Positions 1 through 6,077 of a stretch of DNA of 15,449 nt are shown one piece after another. The translations under genes were made by a program, and so were the position numbers. Below the pieces are notes generated by a model. The model was not told the DNA's origin. It saw only the letters and a program-made list of their open reading frames with translations, and did not search any database. The DNA is from an uncultured Bacteroides sp. (GTDB lineage Bacteria > Bacteroidota > Bacteroidia > Bacteroidales > Bacteroidaceae): contig NZ_CAUCSQ010000076.1 in the NCBI RefSeq assembly GCF_958445495.1, positions 1 to 15,449 of the forward strand, given 5' to 3'. How positions within the stretch are numbered: position 1 is the first letter of the stretch; each line of letters begins with the position of its first letter.

Positions 1-30
1 TGCAAGTTACCTACATCTCTTTTTTTTTCG

Positions 31-38
31 TATATTTG
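31..38 (+). promoter_or_regulatory. -7 promoter element of the ECF sigma operon
   Basis: TATATTTG matches the Bacteroides -7 consensus TAnnTTTG exactly. Transcription would begin near 45, giving a leader of about 55 nt before the ATG at 99/102. The TTG at 36-38, which opens a longer reading frame, lies inside this element and therefore cannot be translated from this promoter. A -33 TTTG box is not clear; only a weak TT at 7-8 is near the expected distance. Confidence 0.5.
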
Positions 39-98
39 ATAATTCGCAAACGACCGGAAACATTTTACTACGTATCATATTATAAACGGGAACAAATA

Positions 99-674
99 AT
101 GATGAATCAGGAAGAAATACAGCAGTTGGTAGACCGGAGTCAACGGGACGATAAAGAGGCTTTCACCCGATTGGTCTCCGAATTCCAGTTACTGGTGTTC
201 CGACTTGCTTTCCGGCTGCTTTGCGATGAAGACGAGGCCAGAGATGCGACACAGGAAACATTTGTGAAAGTCTGGTTATCCCTGAAAACATACGACAGGG
301 AAAAACGTTTTTCGACCTGGCTTTATAAAATCACCTGCAACGCCTGCTATGACCGCTTGCGTACACTGCAACACTCTCCCCTGGATAAAGAATGTGCATT
401 CTCCGATTCAGCCAATATCCCTTCAAACGATAATATTGAAATATCGCTTTCCAACAAGCAGTTGAAAGAACTGATATTGAGCTATACCAACGAACTGCCG
501 CCACAACAGAAATTAGTCTTTATGCTTCGCGACGTAGAAGAATTGGAAGTGGAGGAAGTTCAGAGTATCACTGGTTTATCACCGGAAAAGATAAAAAGCA
601 CTTTGTATCTGGCACGGAAAAATATACGTAATAAAATAAATCAATTAGACTCCGAATATGAAACAAGAGGATAA
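99..674 (+). CDS. ECF-type RNA polymerase sigma factor
   Basis: Group 4 (extracytoplasmic function) sigma-70 factor, which directs RNA polymerase to a specific regulon. The 191-residue product has sigma region 2 at about residues 21-90 (EARDATQETFVKVW for the -10-binding helix, then FSTWLYKITCNACYDRLR) and region 4 at about 130-183 (ELPPQQKLVFMLRDVEEL, then a helix-turn-helix ending in IKSTLYLARKNIR). The short linker and absence of regions 1 and 3 fit the ECF class. Tandem ATGs at 99 and 102 are both possible starts; the upstream TTG at 36 is rejected because it lies in the promoter. The gene overlaps the next by 17 nt, which suggests translational coupling. The downstream membrane protein is the likely cognate anti-sigma factor. 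The target regulon cannot be read from this window. Confidence 0.94.
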   Translation: MMNQEEIQQLVDRSQRDDKEAFTRLVSEFQLLVFRLAFRLLCDEDEARDATQETFVKVWLSLKTYDREKRFSTWLYKITCNACYDRLRTLQHSPLDKECAFSDSANIPSNDNIEISLSNKQLKELILSYTNELPPQQKLVFMLRDVEELEVEEVQSITGLSPEKIKSTLYLARKNIRNKINQLDSEYETRG

Positions 675-1071
675 GCAATATGAAAAATGGCTGACCGAGC
701 TCAAAATCCGACAGCCGGTATTAGAAAACCCGGAAGAACTGACAACAACAATCCTGAACAGAATCTCTCGGATTTCTTCAGGAAGCAAAAGGAAAAAATA
801 CCTGGTCGGCGCCTGGCTATCAGGGGTTGCAGCCGCAGTGTTACTCCTGTTATTCATCAATGATACTTGTTTTCTGCCAACCGTCCAACAGGCAGAGACA
901 CAGAATGAATATCTCAACCGGACAAACAGCCCCTCACACTCATTACCGGACAACTGGGATGAAATGAAGCCTCTGGAGAAAAACAAGTATCTGTCTTCTC
1001 AATACACGCAACGGAAGCAACTCCGACAAGCGCGAATAAGCCGATTCATCAAAGAATACCGATTAAAGTAA
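658..1071 (+). CDS. small single-pass membrane protein, putative anti-sigma factor
   Basis: 137 residues. The N-terminal ~47 residues are charged and helical (KWLTELKIRQPVLENPEEL, then TTTILNRISRIS). They precede a Lys/Arg cluster (SKRKKY) and one transmembrane helix at about 48-67 (VGAWLSGVAAAVLLLLF). The remaining ~70 residues would be periplasmic, rich in Asn/Gln/Lys/Arg and without a recognised domain. Cytoplasmic head, one helix and outer tail, in a gene overlapping an ECF sigma gene by 17 nt, is the usual arrangement of an anti-sigma factor. I do not see a zinc-binding HxxxCxxC motif or a FecR domain, so it would belong to a divergent anti-sigma type. The role is inferred from topology and position, not from a recognised domain. 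Confidence 0.85.
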   Translation: MKQEDKQYEKWLTELKIRQPVLENPEELTTTILNRISRISSGSKRKKYLVGAWLSGVAAAVLLLLFINDTCFLPTVQQAETQNEYLNRTNSPSHSLPDNWDEMKPLEKNKYLSSQYTQRKQLRQARISRFIKEYRLK

Positions 1072-1075
1072 ACAA

Positions 1076-2167
1076 ATGAAAGATATGAAAACAAACCATT
1101 CATTCACAATAGCACTATTGTTGCTAGGTACAACATCCTGCAGTACCTACTACCGAATGACATCGCGAATAGAAAGTGACGGCAGTATGTATAGAGAAGT
1201 CTACGCACAAGGAGATTCCACTTTCATGGCAGGAGACAAGAGCCACAATCCTTTCCTTTTTCAGATAGATACAAACTGGCAGATACTCCCTCTGGACTCC
1301 ACAATGAAATTCAATTTCTGGGAAGAAGAAGAAAATCTGAATGTAAAGGTTTGCGGAAGATTCCCGGTCATCGACGGGGAATATTTCTCCGCCGCCCAAG
1401 GGAAAGAACACATGAGTTCACTGGCTATACCCACAGAACGGTTGAAGAAAAGTTTCAGATGGTTTTACACCTATTATACTTATACCGCTTTTTACAAAGA
1501 ACTTCCGGATAAAGGCCCCATACCTCTTGATAACTACATGAGCAAAGAGGAACAAGCCATCTGGTTTTGCGGAGACAACAATGCATATAACGGTTTGAAC
1601 GGAATAGAATTGAATAATGAATTGGACAGAATCGAAGAAAAATTCGGTGAATGGTATAGCCGCAGCCAATATGAAATCAACGTAGAAGTGATCCGTCATT
1701 TCGCTTCCATGCAGGGTGACACACTTTATACGAACTTCCCGGATAAATACAAAAACACCGTTTACAAAAATCTGTTTTCGAGGAAAGGCATGCCAGCAGA
1801 TGTCGGAACAGATGATATCTGCAGCTTCTTTGACAAAGTTTGCCAAACCAACTTTTATTCGGAATTATATGAAACCAATAAAGAGGCGATGGACAACATG
1901 TGTGAAGAGAAAAACAAAATCGCCGAAGTTCTCTACCACGCCATACAATTTGAATTGACAATGCCCGGTAAACTGCTCTCTTCCAATGCCAGAAGCATAA
2001 ATAATAATTCTGTCATCTGGAAAGTAGACGGCTTCCGCCTTTTGGGAGGCAATTATGCACTTACAGCAGAATCACGGACTATCAATTACTGGGCATTCGG
2101 GGTTACATTGCTTATTATCCTGGCGGCTCTGGGAATTTTTATAAGATTACACAAACGGCATTCTTGA
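1076..2167 (+). CDS. lipoprotein-like protein with C-terminal transmembrane anchor, ECF operon third gene
   Basis: 363 residues, family not recognised. The N-terminus is a lipoprotein signal (hydrophobic TIALLLLGTTSC, lipidation Cys at residue 22, a relaxed lipobox common in Bacteroides). About 315 residues rich in aromatic and acidic residues follow (YYRMTSRIESDGSMYREVY near the start). The C-terminus has a second hydrophobic helix at about 338-358 (AFGVTLLIILAALGIFI) and a basic tail RLHKRHS. Two anchors imply an inner-membrane protein with a periplasmic body and a short cytoplasmic tail, rather than an outer-membrane lipoprotein. It starts 4 nt after the anti-sigma-like gene and is followed by the operon terminator. 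It may sense or transmit the signal that releases the sigma factor, or be a regulon product; both are inference. ATGs at 1076 and 1085 are alternative starts. Confidence 0.86.
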   Translation: MKDMKTNHSFTIALLLLGTTSCSTYYRMTSRIESDGSMYREVYAQGDSTFMAGDKSHNPFLFQIDTNWQILPLDSTMKFNFWEEEENLNVKVCGRFPVIDGEYFSAAQGKEHMSSLAIPTERLKKSFRWFYTYYTYTAFYKELPDKGPIPLDNYMSKEEQAIWFCGDNNAYNGLNGIELNNELDRIEEKFGEWYSRSQYEINVEVIRHFASMQGDTLYTNFPDKYKNTVYKNLFSRKGMPADVGTDDICSFFDKVCQTNFYSELYETNKEAMDNMCEEKNKIAEVLYHAIQFELTMPGKLLSSNARSINNNSVIWKVDGFRLLGGNYALTAESRTINYWAFGVTLLIILAALGIFIRLHKRHS

Positions 2168-2177
2168 TTACGAATAT

Positions 2178-2215
2178 AAAAAAACATCCGGGTAACTTTA
2201 CCCGGATGTTTTTTT
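2178..2215. terminator. bidirectional Rho-independent terminator
   Basis: Perfect 9-bp stem CATCCGGGT / ACCCGGATG with the 6-nt loop AACTTT, flanked by A7 on the left and T7 on the right. It works in both directions: for the ECF operon on the plus strand (stop at 2167) and for the tRNA-Thr unit on the minus strand, whose 3' end is at 2217. Confidence 0.92.
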
Positions 2216-2216
2216 G

Positions 2217-2290
2217 AGCCTCTTGTCGGATTCGAACCAACGACCCCGAGATTACAAATCACGTGCTCTGGCCAACTGAGCTAAAGAGGC
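2217..2290 (-). tRNA. tRNA-Thr, anticodon UGU
   Basis: A complete 74-nt cloverleaf read on the minus strand. Acceptor arms GCCTCTT and AAGAGGC pair perfectly, with discriminator T. D-arm is GCTC/GAGC with loop AGTTGGCCA. Anticodon loop TTTGTAA gives anticodon TGT (threonine, ACA codons). T-arm is GTTGG-TTCGAAT-CCGAC. CCA is not encoded: the next base is C and then the A-run of the terminator. The anticodon stem CGTGA/TCTCG has a U-U mismatch at pair 29-41. The gene follows the putative SRP RNA without a spacer, so one transcript processed into two RNAs is likely. Confidence 0.97.
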
Positions 2291-2395
2291 GGGTGGGTAA
2301 GCTTACTATATCGCGCCGCTACAACCAACTACCTTTGCTGCGATCAAGCCCTGGAGGATTCGAAGGGAGCTGGCCGTATAGGACTTACCCGTTTT
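2291..2395 (-). ncRNA. ffs: probable signal recognition particle RNA (4.5S-type)
   Basis: About 100 nt transcribed from the strong promoter at 2403-2432 and ending next to tRNA-Thr. On the minus strand it folds into a long rod. GGGTAAG at the 5' end pairs with CTTACCC at the 3' end. CTATA then pairs with TATAG, and GGCCAGCT with AGTTGGTT (with G-U pairs). The tip contains CCAGG ... GCAGCAAAGG, which resembles the Ffh-binding core of bacterial small SRP RNA (CAGG ... GCAGCCAAGG in E. coli), and the 3' end TTACCCACCC also resembles the E. coli 4.5S end. Against the call: the usual GGAA tetraloop stem is replaced by a shorter GCTTGATC tip. Length, rod shape, promoter and stable-RNA context support the call; sequence identity is only partial. 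The exact ends are estimated. Confidence 0.55.
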
Positions 2396-2402
2396 GCGGT
2401 TG

Positions 2403-2432
2403 CAAAGGTAGGCATTTTTATGAATTCTACAA
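2403..2432 (-). promoter_or_regulatory. promoter of the SRP RNA / tRNA-Thr unit
   Basis: On the minus strand, a -33 TTG (2432-2430), a 19-nt spacer and the -7 element TACCTTTG (2410-2403) match the Bacteroides consensus TTG-N19..21-TAnnTTTG. Initiation about 7-8 nt downstream falls at 2396-2394, immediately before the GGGTAAG stem of the RNA. It is the best-formed promoter in the window, as expected for a stable-RNA gene. Confidence 0.75.
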
Positions 2433-2578
2433 TAGATATAAGAAACTTTTTTCCGCCAAGAGTTATTAACCGATTACATTTCAAGCAATTAAAAACAGAA
2501 AAAAAATATTCAGACAGCAACTTTTATTGCTTTATTAACTTTAACAACCATATTCCCCCTATCAACCGAGATTATTTG

Positions 2579-2586
2579 TACCTTTG
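2579..2586 (+). promoter_or_regulatory. -7 element of the DUF4199-GT2-mntP-apbE operon
   Basis: TACCTTTG matches TAnnTTTG, 20 nt before the ATG at 2607, so the leader would be about 14 nt. No convincing -33 box is present at the standard distance. The gap 2433-2578 is AT-rich and otherwise shows nothing recognisable. Confidence 0.5.
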
Positions 2587-2606
2587 TGCGCAATTTATAA
2601 ATAAAG

Positions 2607-3158
2607 ATGATAGAAAACAGAAGCTATTTACAAAAATACGCCATGCATTTCGGCACGTATATGGGAATTTATTGGATATTGAAATTCATATTATTTCCAT
2701 TAGGATTCCATATCCCGTTCCTTTCATTGTTATTTGTAATACTGACATTAGCCGTACCATTTATGGGATACCACTACGTAAAAATGTACCGGGATAAAAT
2801 ATGCGGGGGAAGCATACAATTTTCCCATGCCGTGCTTTTCACCATATTCATGTACATGTTTGCCTCCTTATTGGTGGCTGTGGCACACTATATCTATTTC
2901 CAATTCATAGACCACGGTTTCATTGTCAATTCATACATCCAGCTTTGGGACGAACTGATGGCAAATACGCCTTCCCTGGTAGAAAATAAGGAAATTATAA
3001 AAGAAACGATAGATACCGCCCGTTCACTTACTTCAATCAATATCACCATGCAGTTATTGTCATGGGATGTATTCTGGGGAAGTATCCTGGCTATTCCAAC
3101 CGGACTGATGGTTATGAAAAGAGCCAAACCGGGAACCGGCGGACTGTCTCAATCGTAA
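2607..3158 (+). CDS. DUF4199 family four-helix membrane protein
   Basis: 183 residues with four predicted membrane helices at about 13-32, 36-57, 74-98 and 146-170. A roughly 45-residue hydrophilic segment between helices 3 and 4 contains WDELMANTPSLVENKEIIKE and an Asp/Thr-rich helix. Layout and length match the DUF4199 family of Bacteroidota, whose function is unknown and which often sits directly before a GT2 glycosyltransferase, as here (30-nt gap). It probably belongs to the same envelope-related operon, perhaps as a membrane partner of the transferase. The start ATG follows the promoter closely and the helices begin soon after it, so the N-terminus is well placed. Confidence 0.86.
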   Translation: MIENRSYLQKYAMHFGTYMGIYWILKFILFPLGFHIPFLSLLFVILTLAVPFMGYHYVKMYRDKICGGSIQFSHAVLFTIFMYMFASLLVAVAHYIYFQFIDHGFIVNSYIQLWDELMANTPSLVENKEIIKETIDTARSLTSINITMQLLSWDVFWGSILAIPTGLMVMKRAKPGTGGLSQS

Positions 3159-3188
3159 AACCGCAATTCGTAAATAGTAACTAATAAA

Positions 3189-4139
3189 ATGGATATATCA
3201 GTTGTAGTCCCATTATTCAATGAAGAAGAGTCGCTGCCTGAACTCTACGCTTGGATAGAACGGGTAATGCAAGCCAACAGATTCTCGTATGAGGTGATTT
3301 TCGTAAACGACGGAAGCACAGACCGTTCATGGGAAGTGATAGAAAGGCTCAAAGCCCAGTCGGATTGTGTCAAAGGTATCAAGTTCCGGCGCAATTATGG
3401 CAAATCACCTGCGCTTTATTGCGGATTCGCGGAAGCGCAAGGCGATGTGGTTATTACGATGGATGCCGACCTGCAGGATAGTCCGGATGAAATTCCCGAA
3501 CTCTACCGAATGATTACAAAAGACGGTTATGATCTTGTATCCGGATGGAAACAAAAAAGATACGACCCGTTATCAAAGACACTGCCGACCAAACTGTTCA
3601 ACGCTACCGCACGCAAGGTCTCCGGCATCAAAAATTTACACGACTTCAACTGCGGACTAAAAGCTTACCGTAAAGATGTAATTAAACATATCGAAGTTTA
3701 CGGCGAAATGCATCGTTATATTCCCTATCTGGCAAAGAATGCCGGATTTAAGAAAATCGGCGAAAAAGCGGTGCATCACCAGGCACGCAAATACGGCACA
3801 ACCAAATTCGGGCTAAACCGTTTTGTCAACGGATACCTGGATTTGATTTCTCTATGGTTTCTTTCCAGATTCGGGGTTAAACCGATGCATTTTTTCGGTT
3901 TGCTGGGTTCGCTGATGTTTTTAATCGGAATGATTTCCGTCATCATCGTGGGCGCCAGTAAACTATATGCCATGTATAACGGACTCCCCTATCGCTTAGT
4001 GACCGATTCACCCTATTTTTATTTGTCACTTACGGCAATGATTATAGGTACGCAATTGTTTCTGGCCGGTTTTTTGGGTGAATTAATCTCACGCAACGCA
4101 CCGGAACGGAATAACTACCAGATAGAAAAGAAAATTTGA
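3189..4139 (+). CDS. GT2 family glycosyltransferase, polyprenyl-phosphate type
   Basis: 316 residues. The GT-A fold comes first: ISVVVPLFNEEESLPELY at 3-20, the nucleotide-binding NDGSTD at 40-45 and the metal-binding DADLQD at 92-97. The conserved GLKAYRKDV follows at about 156-164, then the basic QARKYGTTKFG. Two C-terminal membrane helices lie at about 232-256 and 276-299. This matches DPM1/GtrB/ArnC-type enzymes, which move a sugar from a nucleotide donor to undecaprenyl phosphate on the cytoplasmic face for envelope glycosylation. The exact sugar cannot be read. The 30-nt gap upstream and 20-nt gap downstream place it within the operon. No catalytic residue looks missing. Confidence 0.95.
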   Translation: MDISVVVPLFNEEESLPELYAWIERVMQANRFSYEVIFVNDGSTDRSWEVIERLKAQSDCVKGIKFRRNYGKSPALYCGFAEAQGDVVITMDADLQDSPDEIPELYRMITKDGYDLVSGWKQKRYDPLSKTLPTKLFNATARKVSGIKNLHDFNCGLKAYRKDVIKHIEVYGEMHRYIPYLAKNAGFKKIGEKAVHHQARKYGTTKFGLNRFVNGYLDLISLWFLSRFGVKPMHFFGLLGSLMFLIGMISVIIVGASKLYAMYNGLPYRLVTDSPYFYLSLTAMIIGTQLFLAGFLGELISRNAPERNNYQIEKKI

Positions 4140-4159
4140 TTCACACTCAATCACCGATT

Positions 4160-4717
4160 ATGAAGAATTTAATTCGTATCTTTCTCATATTGCTGACCGT
4201 TAGCGGCTCTATCGGCATCTACAGTTCGTGCTCGGACGAAAACGACTGTTCATTGGCGGGACGCCCAATGATGTATTGCACATTCAAGACTATCGACAAA
4301 AGTCTTAACCCGGATCTTGTGTTAAACGACACACTCGATTCATTGACCGTCACTGCCTTGGGAACCGATTCCATTATTCTCAACAACGAGAAAAAGGTAC
4401 ATACGCTCATGTTGCCGTTACGGTACACGAGCGACTCTACCGTATTTATCCTCCGGTATGACCCGGTACGTAACTGGGACGATGCAGATACATTATATAT
4501 CGTCCAAGAAAATACTCCCTATTTCCAGTCGATGGAATGCGGGTACATGATGAAACAAAATATTATCAGTGCCGCCTTCCGTAATGAAACAAAGAATAGT
4601 ACGGAAGATATAGACTCACTCTACTTACGTAATAAAGAAGCCAATACTAATGAAATTGAGAATCTGCAGATATTCTTTGACTACCGTGACCGGACACCGG
4701 AAGAGGGAACTGATTAG
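4160..4717 (+). CDS. small lipoprotein, DUF6452-like
   Basis: 185 residues. The N-terminus is a signal with a lipidation Cys at about residue 24 (IFLILLTVSGSIGIYSSC), followed by acidic residues (SDENDC). The body is a short beta-rich domain with repeating Asp/Ser/Thr patterns (NDTLDSLTVTALGTDSIIL, then LMLPLRYTSDSTVFILRY), resembling the DUF6452 lipoproteins of Bacteroidales. The function is unknown; an outer-membrane or periplasmic location is likely. I chose the ATG at 4160 because the hydrophobic core starts right after it; a TTG at 4136 inside the previous gene is less likely. It overlaps the next gene, and the pairing of this lipoprotein with a DUF6048-like barrel suggests the two products act together (inference). 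Confidence 0.82.
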   Translation: MKNLIRIFLILLTVSGSIGIYSSCSDENDCSLAGRPMMYCTFKTIDKSLNPDLVLNDTLDSLTVTALGTDSIILNNEKKVHTLMLPLRYTSDSTVFILRYDPVRNWDDADTLYIVQENTPYFQSMECGYMMKQNIISAAFRNETKNSTEDIDSLYLRNKEANTNEIENLQIFFDYRDRTPEEGTD

Positions 4718-5456
4718 TCTATTGCTGCTCTTTTGCCTCGGGGTTCTTCCTCTGGTAGCACAACAACAGCAACGTCCTGTCCAAACTCCCAAGAGAGAAC
4801 AGAAAAAAAAGGAAGTTGCCGAAATAGATACCATCCCGTTCTATAACGGGACGTATGTCGGTGTGGACTTGTATGGTATCGGAAGCAAACTTTTGGGAAG
4901 CGACTTTATGAGTTCGGAAGTCAGCATAGGAGTCAACCTGAAGAACAAGTTCATCCCGACCTTTGAATTTGGTATGGGTGGAACGGATACGTGGAGCGAA
5001 ACGGGAATACATTATAAAAACAAGACGGCCCCATTTTTCCGTATTGGTGTGGACTACAACACAATGGCAAAAAAGAAAGAGAAAAACAGTTTCTTATATG
5101 CAGGTATCCGTTACGCATTTACCTCATTCAAGTACGACGTATCCACCATGCCGGCAAATGACCCGATTTGGGGAGACAATATCGGCAACCCCGGTTTAGA
5201 AGATGATTATTGGGGAGGAAGCATTCCATTCGACCATCAGGGAATGAAAGCTTCCGTACAGTGGCTTGAAATAGTATTAGGCGTAAAGGTACGTATTTAT
5301 AAAAATTTCAATATGGGTTGGTCAGTACGTGTCAAATATAAAACCAAAGCCTCTACGGGAGAATACGGAGACCCTTGGTATGTGCCCGGCTACGGAAAAT
5401 TTAAATCAAACAATATGGGAATCACTTATTCCCTTATTTATAAATTACCCCTTTAA
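4686..5456 (+). CDS. outer-membrane beta-barrel-like protein, DUF6048-like
   Basis: About 256 residues from a GTG at 4686, which gives a compact signal peptide (basic GHRKREL, then ISLLLLFCLGVLPLVA, cleavage before a Gln-rich run). An ATG at 4650 in frame would give 268 residues with a long N-terminal extension. The mature part has alternating beta strands with Gly and aromatic residues (GTYVGVDLYGIGSKLLGS, TFEFGMGG, FFRIGVDYN, LYAGIRYAFTSFKYD) and ends in the hydrophobic strand MGITYSLIYKLPL, typical of an outer-membrane barrel. It resembles DUF6048, of unknown function. It overlaps the preceding lipoprotein gene by 32 nt (68 nt with the ATG start), so the pair is translationally coupled, and it is followed 6 nt later by mntP. 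Confidence 0.83.
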   Translation: MTGHRKRELISLLLLFCLGVLPLVAQQQQRPVQTPKREQKKKEVAEIDTIPFYNGTYVGVDLYGIGSKLLGSDFMSSEVSIGVNLKNKFIPTFEFGMGGTDTWSETGIHYKNKTAPFFRIGVDYNTMAKKKEKNSFLYAGIRYAFTSFKYDVSTMPANDPIWGDNIGNPGLEDDYWGGSIPFDHQGMKASVQWLEIVLGVKVRIYKNFNMGWSVRVKYKTKASTGEYGDPWYVPGYGKFKSNNMGITYSLIYKLPL

Positions 5457-5462
5457 AATACA

Positions 5463-6044
5463 ATGACAGGACTAGAGATTTGGTTGCTTGCAATAGGTTT
5501 AGCGATGGACTGTTTCGCTGTTTCGATTGCAAGCGGCATTATTTTGAAACGTACCCGATGGAAACCGATGTTGGTTATGGCTTTTACTTTCGGATTTTTC
5601 CAAGCTCTCATGCCATTCATCGGCTGGATGTTCGCTAAAAATTTCAGCCATCTGATAGAGAGCGTAGACCATTGGATTGCTTTTGCTATTCTCGCTTTCT
5701 TGGGCGGCAGAATGATTTTAGCATCTTTCAAAGAAGAGGAATGTTGTCAATTATTCAATCCGGCCAGACTGAAAGTGGTGCTGACAATGGCTATAGCGAC
5801 AAGCATAGATGCATTGGCTATAGGTATTTCCTTTGCCTTTCTGGGAGTCCGGAAATATACCGAAATCCTCCCTCCTATCTGTATCATAGGTTTTGTTTCT
5901 TTTGCCATGTCGCTTATCGGCTTGGTTTTCGGCATTCAATGCGGAAGCGGAATAGCCCGAAAACTGAAAGCCGAATTATGGGGAGGAATTATCCTGATTA
6001 TCATCGGAACAAAGATACTGGTGGAACATTTGTTTTTTCAATAA
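5463..6044 (+). CDS. mntP: manganese efflux pump MntP
   Basis: 193 residues, six predicted helices, the usual length for MntP (formerly YebN). Each half carries the family signature: LAIGLAMDCFAVSIASGI at about 9-26 and MAIATSIDALAIGISFAF at about 109-126. The conserved membrane Asp residues are at 16 and 116. MntP exports Mn2+ across the inner membrane and protects from manganese excess. In other bacteria it is often controlled by an Mn-sensing riboswitch (yybP-ykoY) or MntR. Here there are only 6 nt after the previous stop, so there is no room for a riboswitch of its own and it must be expressed with the operon. The middle loop contains the unusual pair ECC at 93-95. Confidence 0.94.
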   Translation: MTGLEIWLLAIGLAMDCFAVSIASGIILKRTRWKPMLVMAFTFGFFQALMPFIGWMFAKNFSHLIESVDHWIAFAILAFLGGRMILASFKEEECCQLFNPARLKVVLTMAIATSIDALAIGISFAFLGVRKYTEILPPICIIGFVSFAMSLIGLVFGIQCGSGIARKLKAELWGGIILIIIGTKILVEHLFFQ

Positions 6045-6077
6045 AAGAAAAGGTATTTTTATCAAATAGAGAAATAT

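Noticed and set aside
2330..2337. TACCTTTG on the plus strand inside the SRP-like RNA
   Set aside because: It matches the -7 consensus but is part of the RNA's AAAGGTA 3' strand, and no gene follows at a suitable distance. CTACCTTTGC here and GCAAAGGTAG at 2402-2411 form a 10-bp inverted repeat that looks coincidental.
2356..2372. TTCGAA word resembling a tRNA T-loop, suggesting a second tRNA
   Set aside because: No acceptor, D- or anticodon arm can be built around it; the segment pairs within the rod-like RNA instead.
2263..2469. Plus-strand open frame across the tRNA and SRP-like RNA
   Set aside because: It runs antisense through the tRNA-Thr gene and the stable RNA; its codons follow the RNA stems, not a protein.
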